Assembly (NCBI GenBank): GCA_027488935.1
Contig: JAIYAP010000031.1
Location: 1-64,000, forward strand
DNA from: Saprospiraceae bacterium
GTDB lineage: Bacteria > Bacteroidota > Bacteroidia > Chitinophagales > Saprospiraceae
Length of the DNA: 64,000 nucleotides
Reading direction: 5' to 3'
Shown here: one piece after another, positions 53,280 through 62,511 of the stretch
Numbering within the stretch: position 1 is the stretch's first letter
Layout of the letters: the number at the start of each line of letters is the position of its first letter
The notes under the pieces: model-generated
Databases searched by the model: none
Seen by the model: only the letters and a program-made list of their open reading frames with translations
What the model was told of the DNA's origin: nothing
Made by a program: the position numbers and the translations under genes

Positions 53280-55550
53280 TTATCGAATCAAGGTGAGGTT
53301 GCCGGTTGTTTTTAAGGGGCCATCGCAGGTAGTCATTTCTAATTGGTACAAATACACCCCGGCAGGCGCATTTTGGCCATTAAAAATGCCATTCCATTGG
53401 GTTTCCGGATTTTCAGATTGGAATACGAGTTCGCCCCAGCGCGAATAAATACGCAGCAAGAATGACTCAAATGCAACGATTTGTCCCAGCACCCCGAAAG
53501 TACCATTGCCCAGGGCATCGGTCGTTTCGGGCTTAAACACATTCGGAATGTAAAATGGACAAGGTTGTCGCACAGTGATATTAATCGTGTCCGTTTCGGA
53601 GCAGCCGTTGATGTCTGTGCCATACACCACATACGTTTGGTCTGTTTCGGGATTGGCAATCGGATTCGGACAATCGGCACAACTGAGTCCAATATCTGGC
53701 AACCAAATATAAGCCGCGGCGCCTGAAGCGTTGAGGCGCACCTGATTGCCCAATTTTATCGTGGCATCTGGTCCGGCAATAACCTTGGGTGCTGGCAACA
53801 CGCTGACCTGAACCGTAGCCGAATCCCTGCACTGCCCATCCGCAACTACAACCCTATAAAGTGTTGATTGAGCAGGTGTTACCTTTGGATTTTCAACATC
53901 GGCTATTAGATCGCCTTGGGCATCATACCAGAAATAATCAATGCCCCCGCTGGCGGAAAGCTGGATCATCGTACCCGCACAACCACTTGCCGTAGGGACC
54001 ACTTGTGCATCTACACGGTTGCCGATGGAAACTACTTCAATGGTATCCTTCGCCGTCCCACATGCACCCTCCAGGCTTATGATATAAGCACCCGGATTGC
54101 TAACTTTTATTTCGGCACTCATTTGTCCAGTACTCCACAAAATATTGCCCGGCACCTTTGTTTTCAGGCCGATTTGAATTGTATCCCCTACACAAATCGT
54201 AGTATCCGCCGTAAGCAGTTGGACGCCCGCAATGCCCTCGCAGGAAACCCTGCTTATTAAAGGGAAATCGCTCAACGTTTCTAGGAAATTTTGCCGGGAA
54301 GGCACCTGACTGGAAGTTAAGGGAATATCCAAAATGACCGGCAAAGGCGGTGCGGCTATATCGATGACATTGGTGGGTTTTTCACAACAGGAAATGTCTA
54401 CGGCTGATTTTGCAATAAAAGGCCTCCGCATTGATCCATCGGCAGTCGTATCCGTAAAACCACAGATAAACACCTTATCGCCCATAAAATAGGCATCTCC
54501 AATGTAGTCTTGTCCATCGGTGCCAAACCCGATTTGGCCCTGCAAATCCCCTTGCGGCGAAACCTCTAAAATTATCTGATCAAGGTCGACCGCCGGAAAA
54601 GTTGCGCCACTGGAAACCCCAGCAATATATAAGGTATTGTTATTGCCTTTGCCTACCTTAATCGGCGCAAGATCATAGACACTGTCAAAGGCTTTTTGGC
54701 TGTTGATGGCCCCGGTTGAACTAAAGTTTAAAAGCAACAGTTTGGGATCTCCAACACCTTGCGATGTCTGATAGCAGGCCACAAATAAATCGCCATTGGA
54801 TAACACTTGTCCGCTCTGAAAATAACTCCCATCGGTGCCGTATTGATACGATTTCATCCATTGAAAGCTGCCATCTGCGCTAAATTTCCCCAACAAACCG
54901 ACTGCCTGACCCGATCCCAAATCCAAAGATCGCCCCATTACATAAAATTCGCCCGAAGGCAGGGGTAATATTTCTGAAAACCCACCAAACAGGCCAGTAT
55001 TGAAGACTTTCTCCCAAAGCACCTGTCCGTTCGCATCAAATTTTACTACGAGTAACCGTCCCAAGAAAGCAGTACTTAGCCGACTCACTCCAATCGCCAG
55101 AACTTCACCATTGTCCAACTTTTTAGCATCATACCAATCGTCCTGATCCGCTGTTCCCCCCCAAATCATTTCCTCGATAAAACTGCCATCACTACCCAAA
55201 TGCAATACCGAAGCATCAAAATATTCCTGAAAACCGATGTTGTTGTTAAAAAACAGCAAACTTCCATCGTTGAGTGTGACAATTGCACGCGAATCGCGTG
55301 CCTTCGCTGGCCATTTTGACCATAGCGCTGTTCCATCCTGATCAAACCGCGTTATAAAACCAGTAATCTTATTATCTTCACGCGTATATCCCCCCGCATA
55401 AATTCCGCCGGCTGGCGCAGGGGTCAGGTTTTTAAATTCAATAATTTCGAATTGCGCCAGGCTATTGTCGGGTGCATAAACTTTCGTAAATGTTTGTGCG
55501 GAACATGCGTATCCCATTAGGAGTGTTCCCATCAGAAAAATCCTGTACAT
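53280..55550 (-). CDS. T9SS surface protein with beta-propeller and gliding-associated domain
   Basis: This 756-aa protein has a signal peptide (LLMGYACSAQ) and an N-terminal propeller of repeated blades (ITRFDQDGTALWSKW, LLVVKFDANGQVLWEKVF, LLGKFSADGSFQWMKSY), two Ig-like domains and a CHU_C domain (IPNVFKPETTDALGNG, RIYSRWGELVFQ, WNGIFNG). It should be secreted by the type IX system and be surface exposed. The propeller resembles WG/delta-60-type repeats with an aromatic-W motif. It is 18 nt from the barrel/anti-sigma-like gene upstream. Confidence 0.9.
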   Translation of the reverse strand: MYRIFLMGTLLMGYACSAQTFTKVYAPDNSLAQFEIIEFKNLTPAPAGGIYAGGYTREDNKITGFITRFDQDGTALWSKWPAKARDSRAIVTLNDGSLLFFNNNIGFQEYFDASVLHLGSDGSFIEEMIWGGTADQDDWYDAKKLDNGEVLAIGVSRLSTAFLGRLLVVKFDANGQVLWEKVFNTGLFGGFSEILPLPSGEFYVMGRSLDLGSGQAVGLLGKFSADGSFQWMKSYQYGTDGSYFQSGQVLSNGDLFVACYQTSQGVGDPKLLLLNFSSTGAINSQKAFDSVYDLAPIKVGKGNNNTLYIAGVSSGATFPAVDLDQIILEVSPQGDLQGQIGFGTDGQDYIGDAYFMGDKVFICGFTDTTADGSMRRPFIAKSAVDISCCEKPTNVIDIAAPPLPVILDIPLTSSQVPSRQNFLETLSDFPLISRVSCEGIAGVQLLTADTTICVGDTIQIGLKTKVPGNILWSTGQMSAEIKVSNPGAYIISLEGACGTAKDTIEVVSIGNRVDAQVVPTASGCAGTMIQLSASGGIDYFWYDAQGDLIADVENPKVTPAQSTLYRVVVADGQCRDSATVQVSVLPAPKVIAGPDATIKLGNQVRLNASGAAAYIWLPDIGLSCADCPNPIANPETDQTYVVYGTDINGCSETDTINITVRQPCPFYIPNVFKPETTDALGNGTFGVLGQIVAFESFLLRIYSRWGELVFQSENPETQWNGIFNGQNAPAGVYLYQLEMTTCDGPLKTTGNLTLIR

Positions 55551-55568
55551 AAAAAAGATATTTTAGTA

Positions 55569-56849
55569 TTAAAACCTGGTTTTCAGGCCCAACCCAAGTG
55601 TGTAAAACCGGGCTTTGAGCAAATGGTCCGACAAATCCAATGTCGTAAGTTGATATTGAACATTCGGTGTCAGCAAGAAGCGGCTACTGCCAATGGGTAC
55701 CTCCAGTCCAGCCACCGCCCAGGCTTGCGCTTGCCGGTTATTGGTCAGCAGCGTGCCCTGTCCACCCGCATAAAACCGAATCGGGCGTTGCAGCAAGCGG
55801 AAAGAATAGCCATATTCCAATTGCAGTCCGATAAAATTCAAACGGCTGGTCTGATTTACCTTGCGCATAAACGTAGATTCCATCTTGTACTGGTTGTCCG
55901 ATTGTACCGTTACCTGCACCTGATTGAGATTTTGCAACGTATATTGTTCGCGGTACGGAAGATTCGTCCAATTAAGCGCAACACCCAGGTCGGCATGTTT
56001 CCACCTGGCCACCCGATAACCAACCGACAATGCGGTACCCAAGCGCTGCGGATCCAAAGCCGCCACCGTTTGAAAATCCCGGGCAGCCACTTTTGGATGC
56101 GGTTGCGTTTCCAGGTTTTGATACGTCGATAACACCTGAAATGCTACGGTAAAAGTGTGGGTCTTGCGCGCACGTTGCACCACGGGGACTGGCAAAGGCC
56201 CATTTGTGGCTGGTTGCAGCATGATCGCTTGCACAGAGTCAACGGGTAAAAAGGAAACCGGGTTTTCGAATGAAGCATTGTTGTAATACGGCACCTTTTC
56301 AAGGGATTGCAACATCAATTCGAGTGGATCAATGGCTTTTACCAAGGATTCAGGGACCGAAATGATAAATGGAGCGTCGGATTTTTTTATTGTTTCAGTG
56401 GAAACAGGGGCCAAACGGGTATTTTTATTGAATACAGGGGCGTACATCCCTTGCAGCGTTGTCGAGGCGTTCAAAGCCCCTGCCGCCTCCGCTGTATTTG
56501 CAGCAGACGGTGTTGTATCAGGCAGGCGACGCAGCACAGGCACCGCTGAAAATGCAGATTTACGCAACCGCGTTACAAGGGTTAAGGCTTTGCCCTGCAT
56601 TGCAGGTTGGGCGCTTACGTTCATCTCTAGCGATTGTTCCAGCGATTGGCCACCTAGGCGCAGCAATCCGGCGCCAATTGGCAAACTCAGCAAAGCCAAC
56701 CAAAACCCAAGGGCTAAGCGCCGTTTTTTGCGTTTGGGTTGAATGGCCACGCGGATATGCTCCCAGGTCTCTGCTCGAGGTTCGAGTTCGAAGTCTTCAA
56801 AAGTTTGCGCCAGTTTTTGGCGGAGGTTATCATCCTTTTTCATGGGCAT
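55569..56849 (-). CDS. Anti-sigma-like protein with C-terminal beta-barrel-like domain
   Basis: This 426-aa protein has a cytoplasmic-type N-terminal stretch (about residues 1-45; DDNLRQKLAQTFEDFELEP, with WEHIRVAI), a basic KRKKRR, a transmembrane helix (ALGFWLALLSLPIGAGLL), a long Pro/Thr-rich region (about 70-250), and a C-terminal half with barrel-like strands (VGYRVARWKHADLGVALNW, RFYTLGLGLKTRF end). The N-terminal part resembles anti-sigma factors that hold ECF sigmas; the adjacent sigma gene overlaps it by 20 nt (start at 56843 gives 14 nt). Together the two may carry a signal from the outer membrane to the cytoplasm, but that is inference. Confidence 0.75.
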   Translation of the reverse strand: MPMKKDDNLRQKLAQTFEDFELEPRAETWEHIRVAIQPKRKKRRLALGFWLALLSLPIGAGLLRLGGQSLEQSLEMNVSAQPAMQGKALTLVTRLRKSAFSAVPVLRRLPDTTPSAANTAEAAGALNASTTLQGMYAPVFNKNTRLAPVSTETIKKSDAPFIISVPESLVKAIDPLELMLQSLEKVPYYNNASFENPVSFLPVDSVQAIMLQPATNGPLPVPVVQRARKTHTFTVAFQVLSTYQNLETQPHPKVAARDFQTVAALDPQRLGTALSVGYRVARWKHADLGVALNWTNLPYREQYTLQNLNQVQVTVQSDNQYKMESTFMRKVNQTSRLNFIGLQLEYGYSFRLLQRPIRFYAGGQGTLLTNNRQAQAWAVAGLEVPIGSSRFLLTPNVQYQLTTLDLSDHLLKARFYTLGLGLKTRF

Positions 56850-57405
56850 TTTCAGTGGTTAATCCTGATTCTTGGAGTATTTTGCGTAAGTGGGCTTTGG
56901 CCCTGCTTAATTGTGATTTGGAAGTACCAGCCGAAATGCCGAGCAACTCAGCAATTTCGTGGTGTTCATATCCGTCGATTAAATACAGGTTGACCACCAT
57001 GCGATAGCCATCTGGCAGCGCCGAAATCACCTGAATAATTTCCTGTTGTTCCAAAAAGCCCAGTACATCAAACGGATCCGATTCATCAGGTAAAACGCCT
57101 GGTTTGTCAGCATCCTCCACAAGCCAATAGGGGCTGTTTTTTCGGTAATGATCAATGGCAGTACGCGTCATCAGCGATTTTACCCAAAAATCAATTGCGC
57201 CCGGATCCTGCACCGTTCCAATTTTGAGAAACACCTTAATAAATGCTTCCTGAAAAATGTCTTCCGCTTCAAACGTAGTGCGGGCATACCGGCGACAAAT
57301 ACCCATCATGCGCCTTTTATAGTGCTCATAAAAAGCGGCCTGGGCCTTTTCTTCGCCGCGCTGGCAAGCCTTCACCAATTGAATCAAAGTGTCTTTTGCA
57401 ATCAT
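56830..57405 (-). CDS. ECF-type RNA polymerase sigma factor
   Basis: This 191-aa protein has sigma region 2 (about residues 22-90; YARTTFEAEDIFQEAFIKVF, FWVKSLMTRTAIDHYRK) and region 4 (about 130-180; LPDGYRMVVNLYLIDGYEHH, then EIAELLGISAGTSKSQLSRA), the usual ECF composition. It should direct RNA polymerase to a set of envelope or surface genes, possibly including its own operon. The upstream lipoprotein gene ends right before its start codon with no gap, and the anti-sigma-like gene overlaps its end. Confidence 0.93.
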   Translation of the reverse strand: MIAKDTLIQLVKACQRGEEKAQAAFYEHYKRRMMGICRRYARTTFEAEDIFQEAFIKVFLKIGTVQDPGAIDFWVKSLMTRTAIDHYRKNSPYWLVEDADKPGVLPDESDPFDVLGFLEQQEIIQVISALPDGYRMVVNLYLIDGYEHHEIAELLGISAGTSKSQLSRAKAHLRKILQESGLTTENAHEKG

Positions 57406-58344
57406 TTATCCGCGCGTTGCCCCTGTGAAGTTGCCAGGCTGACCAAACCGGATATAATATACGGTTTGATTTACAGTAATAATCATTGAATACTTTGATT
57501 CCATAGTAATAGTATTCACAACAAATATTGCCCGTTGAAATTGCCACCCGTTGAAGTTGCTATTGAGATAATCCGTGCAAACCATAGGTAGTTCACTTAA
57601 AGGTTTCTCTAAAACAACAGCTATTCCAGGCACGTCCAACCCTAACAAATTCTCCTGTTTGTCGGGATTAATCCGGTTGGCCGAACCATCAAACAGAAAA
57701 GTGTACAAATTTTCATTCTCAAGTACACTTACGTTCCAGCGCGTTTGCCCATTGGCGCTTATGGTTTTTGAAGCAGCATGAAATTGCCCAAGGGGCTGGG
57801 CAGCGTTGATCTCAGTCCGAATGTTTTGCTGAAGATAATCCACATTACGCACCGGATAACGCCACCAAACCGTATCTGGTTCTTCCTCTACCCCAATACG
57901 GGCCCCTAATGTATCAAATGAAAGCAGGTACCCTTTGCCTGCCTCTGTTATTTTTGTAAAGTATCCGATGTTTGCATTGCTAACTGGGTCCAATTCAGCA
58001 AACAAAAAAACCATGTTAGAATTAGGAAACTGATAGGTAATAAAATGCACGCCATTGAGGGGCAATGCCGCCAGGGGCAGTTCCTTTTCCAGGGAAAGCA
58101 GGGTACCATCTTCGGAAATAATTGCCTGATAATGGTTGTTTTGTGCTTGGAAGTCCGCCGCATACAGTCCCTCCGTTTGCAAGTTGGTAATGGTAAAGTC
58201 GGTCGGTTGGTTGAACTTTCCGGCAATCGACTGCACCACCGCATCCGGAATTGATGGCACGATGGGTGTTTCGCTGGTTTTATCGCAGCTACTCCATATC
58301 AAAGCGGCAAAAAGAAAAAGGTAGTATGGTTTCATCCCGTTCAT
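57406..58344 (-). CDS. Hypothetical lipoprotein, first gene of the sigma operon
   Basis: This 312-aa protein begins with a lipoprotein signal (FAALIWSSC, cysteine at about residue 20). The body is mainly beta-strand (GLYAADFQAQNNHYQAII, FLFAELDPVSNANIGYFTKI). An N-terminal IAGKFNQPTDFTITN segment recalls PepSY-like folds, but I cannot assign a family. Because it is co-transcribed with the sigma and anti-sigma-like genes (0 nt spacing), it may sense or modulate the same signal. Position and lipobox are certain; role is not. Confidence 0.75.
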   Translation of the reverse strand: MNGMKPYYLFLFAALIWSSCDKTSETPIVPSIPDAVVQSIAGKFNQPTDFTITNLQTEGLYAADFQAQNNHYQAIISEDGTLLSLEKELPLAALPLNGVHFITYQFPNSNMVFLFAELDPVSNANIGYFTKITEAGKGYLLSFDTLGARIGVEEEPDTVWWRYPVRNVDYLQQNIRTEINAAQPLGQFHAASKTISANGQTRWNVSVLENENLYTFLFDGSANRINPDKQENLLGLDVPGIAVVLEKPLSELPMVCTDYLNSNFNGWQFQRAIFVVNTITMESKYSMIITVNQTVYYIRFGQPGNFTGATRG

Positions 58345-58445
58345 TTTTTTGGAAATAACAGCGAAACGTGGATTTGTGTTGCTGTTTTATGGAGGGACGG
58401 AGGGATGGTGGGAAGGGTTGCATGATATCCGGGAAATTGAACATC

Positions 58446-58575
58446 GGGAAAATGAACACCGAATATCGAACACCGAACACCGAATTTTGAAGTGTGGCGT
58501 TGCGTTGCGAATTTCGTGGTATTTACTGGCGGAACGCCTCACTTTGGTGTTTGGTGTTCAATATTCAGTTTTCCA
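58446..58575. repeat. Long imperfect inverted repeat with short tandem units
   Basis: The left arm (about 58446-58503) contains GAACACCGAATATC-type repeats and ends AAGTGTGGCGTT; the right arm (about 58531-58575) is its inverted copy (AACGCCTCACTT, then GGTGTTTGGTGTTCAATATT). The inner 12 bp differ at one position. It could fold into a long hairpin and may be a dispersed repeat. Confidence 0.75.
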
Positions 58576-58712
58576 TCACCTGGCATCTTTGCAGAAGCGA
58601 GCAATAGTGCTTTGACTTAGAGTTGGGGGAAGGCTTGGGGGGGAAGGTTCAACTTATTGGAAATTGATTTTCGTCTTAAAATTTAATAATATGATTAAAA
58701 TAAAAAATGCTT

Positions 58713-58720
58713 TAAATTTG
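58713..58720 (+). promoter_or_regulatory. -7 element (TAAATTTG) for the protease operon
   Basis: Exact TAnnTTTG match 20 nt before the ATG at 58740. A three-codon mini-frame (ATG AAA AAA TGA) at 58732-58743 overlaps the start codon, a layout that might couple or dampen initiation. Confidence 0.5.
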
Positions 58721-58739
58721 CAAACCTAAAAATGAAAAA

Positions 58740-60368
58740 ATGAAAAAAGACCTACTATTTGTATTTATATTGATTCTCATCATCTCAACGGATACAAAAT
58801 CACAAGAAAGACTGCATCTTGACGGAGGCTGTCAGTTTACTTCAGGAACAGAAGAACAAGAAGAGTACAGTTTCCCACCTTCGATTGAAGCGCAAGTCAT
58901 TGTTAGCAAAATAACATCGGCTATGCAAATCCAACAAAGCTTTATTTTAAAAGCAGCAAACGTGGCGAACGCAAAAGCATCATCAAGCGGCGGATTAAGG
59001 TACATTCTCTACAATACAACCTTTTTAGAACAATTTAAAACCAAACCCAAGAATTCCTGGGGCTCCTATTGCGTACTTGCGCATGAAATAGGGCATCACT
59101 ATAATAATGATAATTTCACCGAAACAGATTTATCTCGAAGAAAAATAGCCGAGTTATCAGCAGATCGTTTTGCCGGATATGCACTTCAAAAGATGGGTGC
59201 TACCTTAGAGCAAGCCCAGGCAGGGATTAAAAACTTTGCCTTGGATGAAGAAACCAGCACCCACCCTCCTAAATCGGCACGTATGGAAGCTGTGGCCACA
59301 GGCTTTACACAGGCGAAAGAGAATACACCTTACAGAACCGATCTTGAACCGCCAAGTAACAAGGAAAAAGCAGCAAAAGACTGGTTTGATAAAGGGTTCG
59401 AACTTTACAAAAAAGACGAATATTATGAAGCGATTAAGGCATTTGATAAAGCAATAGAATACAAGCCAGACTTCTCTGTTGCTTACCTGCGTAGAGGGTC
59501 ATCAAAAGCTGAACTATCGCAACACAAAAAAGCCATACTAGATTATAATGAATCGATTCGACTAAAACCGAATAATTCAGTTGCGTATTTTTCCAGAGGG
59601 ATTAGTTATACCAGTCTAACCAAGTATAACGAAGCAGTTATTGATTTTGATAAAGCCATTAAGTTAGAAGCAAATTTTCCTGAAGCATTTAACAATCGAG
59701 GAATCGCAAAATTAAACTTAAAAAAATATGAAGAAGCATTAAAAGATTTCAATGATTGCTTAGCCTTGAATCCTGAAAATTATCAGGCATATAACAACCG
59801 TGGAAATGCATATAACAAACTCAATCAAATACTAAAGGCGCTAGAAAATTATGCCCAAGGTATTAAAATTAAAGAGGATTATCCAGAGGCTTACTACAAC
59901 ATGGGTAACACGTACTTAGGTTTAGGCAAATACCAAGAAGCAATTGATGCCTTCGAGCGCGCCATTAAGTACAAAAGTGATTTCCATGAAGCATATAATA
60001 ACGCTGGGATAGCAAAACAAAAGCTCGAATTATACAACGAGTCAATCGATTATTATAATCGGGCAATCAGTATTAAACCTCGAGATCCATCCTATTTTTT
60101 TAATCGAGGAAATGCTTATTACAGGCTCGAAAATTACGAAAAAGCAATTCGGGATTATGATTATGCCATTGAATGCAATCCAAATTATGTGGAGGCATAC
60201 GGTAACCAGGGATGTGCCTACTTACGTTGGTTTGGAATTGACAAGGCAGAAGATGTCATTAAACTTATTGATACAGCATTGGATATAAAAAAATCCTTGA
60301 ATTTGGATGTATCATTGACTGAAGCTGAAAATTGCAGACATGAAGCTTTAAAACTGCTTGGCAACTAA
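58740..60368 (+). CDS. Secreted zinc metalloprotease-like protein with TPR repeats
   Basis: This 542-aa protein has a signal peptide (IISTDTKSQ), a gluzincin-like HEIGHH motif near residue 115 and a third-ligand candidate in AELSADRFAG about 25 residues later, as in M48-type peptidases. The C-terminal two thirds are about ten TPR repeats (AYLRRGSSKAELSQHKKAIL, AFNNRGIAKLNLKKYEEALK). It would act in the periplasm or at the surface, with the TPRs binding partners. The region is more AT-rich than the neighbouring T9SS genes, hinting at a different origin. A three-nt gap separates it from the inactive paralogue. Confidence 0.85.
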   Translation: MKKDLLFVFILILIISTDTKSQERLHLDGGCQFTSGTEEQEEYSFPPSIEAQVIVSKITSAMQIQQSFILKAANVANAKASSSGGLRYILYNTTFLEQFKTKPKNSWGSYCVLAHEIGHHYNNDNFTETDLSRRKIAELSADRFAGYALQKMGATLEQAQAGIKNFALDEETSTHPPKSARMEAVATGFTQAKENTPYRTDLEPPSNKEKAAKDWFDKGFELYKKDEYYEAIKAFDKAIEYKPDFSVAYLRRGSSKAELSQHKKAILDYNESIRLKPNNSVAYFSRGISYTSLTKYNEAVIDFDKAIKLEANFPEAFNNRGIAKLNLKKYEEALKDFNDCLALNPENYQAYNNRGNAYNKLNQILKALENYAQGIKIKEDYPEAYYNMGNTYLGLGKYQEAIDAFERAIKYKSDFHEAYNNAGIAKQKLELYNESIDYYNRAISIKPRDPSYFFNRGNAYYRLENYEKAIRDYDYAIECNPNYVEAYGNQGCAYLRWFGIDKAEDVIKLIDTALDIKKSLNLDVSLTEAENCRHEALKLLGN

Positions 60369-60371
60369 CCC

Positions 60372-61664
60372 ATGGAGAATCCAGGAAAATTTAAGCATCT
60401 TATTTTGTTTATTCGAAACGCCATGGGAGCATTTAGTAAAAGAAATGTTTTCATATTACTGACAATACAATTTTCGCATTTTACCCTAAGTAGTCAAGAG
60501 ATAACCCCTTTGGCAATCTCCACAAATAACCATTGCTTATTTTCGGGAACGAACTGGGAATATGAACTGTATAATTATCCAGTAGGGCTTGGCATCAAAA
60601 GTGATGTAGAAAAATTATTAAATCTCGTTGAAACCAAACAAAACTTCGAGATTATTCAATCTAATGTAGAGAACATTGCTGCCGTTCTAGATTCAAACAC
60701 CCATAAACGATATTTATTATATAGTAAAAACTTTATAGAAAAAACACCAAATAAAGTTGATGTATTAGTAGGTATCGCGCATGCAATTAGCCACCACCTT
60801 AATGAACATTTGCTTGATACAATAAAAAATAGAAAGGCCGAGGAACTTGAGGCGGATGAATTAATGGGGTATCTTCTTGCCCAAATGCCCGGTGTAGAGC
60901 AATTCGACATATTCGAGGCGATTAAAAAATTGCCAAGCTCCAGACCGGATCTCGTCACGCTAACCGAGCGCATGATGGCCATAAATGCGGGATGGAAACG
61001 CGCAGAAATGTACCTCACCATCAATAGTTCATCGTTTAATTATGATCCAAACTTAGAAGCTTTTTTAACAGCAAAGTTCCCATTTCCTCCACCCCCATGT
61101 TGTTCTCCGTTTAAGATCAATAATGAAGTGTTTTTTAATAATAAAACACTTGGGCAGGTTTCGAATACACTGTGTGCAGCATTAAGTTCAAAAGGCTATT
61201 ATTACCATCGCTTTATGGCGGTTCCAAATGGATTTGCACTGATAACACAAATGGAGCAATATCTTGACGATTACTCCTGTCGACAAGATGATCATCGATG
61301 GTCCTCGGTACCAATTTGTGATTCTTTTAAAGGTTTTTTTGATTATTTCTTACGCCTAATTCAATCAGAAAAAGCGAACTTCCGAACCTTTGTCTTCATT
61401 GTAACCAAAAACGCATACAGCATCAGTGGTGGCAATATTACTAAAGATGAAGCAATTGAATGGTCTAAAAAAGGTATCAATAAATTACCGGAAAGCATAG
61501 CAAAGACACCATTTACGCCAGATTATTCCATCGAGTCTCTTGTCTACGAATTTGAGGTTCCTAAGTCAAATCGGTTACCCAAACAGCATTGTCCCAATAT
61601 TGACACGTTTAAACATCTGAAATATTCTGGCATATGGGACGCTATTTTAAAGTCGAAAAAATAA
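60372..61664 (+). CDS. Catalytically defective metalloprotease-like paralogue
   Basis: This 430-aa protein aligns with the N-terminal domain of its neighbour at the motif region: HAISHH (about residue 137) in place of HEIGHH, and KAEELEADELMGYLLAQM in place of AELSADRFAGYALQKM. The catalytic Glu is replaced by Ala, while both His are kept, so it may bind metal but should not hydrolyse peptides. The C-terminal half lacks TPRs and has Cys-rich (PPPPCCSP) and unassigned regions. A signal peptide is plausible from a second ATG at 60423 (FSHFTLSSQ). It may regulate or scaffold the active enzyme. Confidence 0.78.
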   Translation: MENPGKFKHLILFIRNAMGAFSKRNVFILLTIQFSHFTLSSQEITPLAISTNNHCLFSGTNWEYELYNYPVGLGIKSDVEKLLNLVETKQNFEIIQSNVENIAAVLDSNTHKRYLLYSKNFIEKTPNKVDVLVGIAHAISHHLNEHLLDTIKNRKAEELEADELMGYLLAQMPGVEQFDIFEAIKKLPSSRPDLVTLTERMMAINAGWKRAEMYLTINSSSFNYDPNLEAFLTAKFPFPPPPCCSPFKINNEVFFNNKTLGQVSNTLCAALSSKGYYYHRFMAVPNGFALITQMEQYLDDYSCRQDDHRWSSVPICDSFKGFFDYFLRLIQSEKANFRTFVFIVTKNAYSISGGNITKDEAIEWSKKGINKLPESIAKTPFTPDYSIESLVYEFEVPKSNRLPKQHCPNIDTFKHLKYSGIWDAILKSKK

Positions 61665-61673
61665 ACTAAGCCA

Positions 61674-62444
61674 ATGTTCTTCAGGTCAAAAAACAAAATT
61701 GTTCCGTATGTTTTATTACATGATGCCACAATCGTACTTTTAAAAATTTGGCTCCCAGCAACCATATTGATCATACTTCTATTTGCATTGATGGTGGTTG
61801 GGCAAGTATTTGATAACATCTTACCACTGGCCAATATATGGCTGTTATCGAATCTGTTTCCAACATGTATTTTATTGTTTTCCATGCTAAATAATAAAGG
61901 TAGTCAAGATAAATTAGTTTTAAGAACCAGGCTCAACCTGATCAGCATAATTTATAGCATCTATCTAGTGGCAATCTTCATGACATTATTTACCTCTGAG
62001 TATTGGATTTACCAAAACCCTTTATACAGTATTAATTCTATTTTAATATTATCTTATTGGTATTTAGGCCCCTGGCAAGCACTTATACTATTTTTATTTT
62101 GGTCCCTTTCAGCAAATGAATCAAAAATGGAACATAACCCAAAATTATCTACCATACATCAATACATCAATCAAAAAATTGAATATTTCAACAAAACCGG
62201 AAATACCAATTGCGAACATGCTTACAACCTGCTTGCCCATAATGAAATTGAAAAAGTTTTTGATCTATTACAAACCGAAATAAGTGCATCTGATGATCGG
62301 CATCAATTAATCGTGCTGAAAAGTGAATATAATCGTTGGAATGAATCCCTTCAGTTTGGTACCGAGGAAAAGTCAGTCGTTGTGCGACATTTTAACAAAA
62401 TAACGCTGGCGCTCTGTGAACAAATTGAAAGACTACTTAAATAA
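61674..62444 (+). CDS. Hypothetical membrane protein
   Basis: This 256-aa protein has four transmembrane helices (LPATILIILLFALMVVGQVF, LLSNLFPTCILLFSML, IIYSIYLVAIFMTLF, LGPWQALILFLFWSL) followed by a helical, polar C-terminal region of about 90 residues. It begins 9 nt after the inactive protease gene and is probably in the same operon. No known family was recognised; it may anchor the protease pair to the inner membrane, which is speculative. Confidence 0.7.
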   Translation: MFFRSKNKIVPYVLLHDATIVLLKIWLPATILIILLFALMVVGQVFDNILPLANIWLLSNLFPTCILLFSMLNNKGSQDKLVLRTRLNLISIIYSIYLVAIFMTLFTSEYWIYQNPLYSINSILILSYWYLGPWQALILFLFWSLSANESKMEHNPKLSTIHQYINQKIEYFNKTGNTNCEHAYNLLAHNEIEKVFDLLQTEISASDDRHQLIVLKSEYNRWNESLQFGTEEKSVVVRHFNKITLALCEQIERLLK

Positions 62445-62455
62445 AGTGTTAATAA

Positions 62456-62492
62456 CCATGACGTGGTGGCAAAACTTACCACCACGCCATGG
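62456..62492. terminator. Hairpin between convergent genes
   Basis: CCATGACGTGGTGG (62456-62469) pairs with CCACCACGCCATGG (62479-62492) with one mismatch and a 9-nt loop. It lies between the convergent stops at 62444 and 62512 and could end both transcripts, though the T-runs are short. Confidence 0.65.
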
Positions 62493-62511
62493 GGAAAAGG
62501 TAGTTTTTACT

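Larger units (their letters stand above)
58345..58739. other. Intergenic region with inverted repeat and promoter
   Basis: No gene is supported here. The region includes a purine-rich stretch (58384-58413), a long imperfect inverted repeat (58446-58575) and a -7 element (58713-58720). It separates the minus-strand sigma operon from the plus-strand protease genes. Confidence 0.6.
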
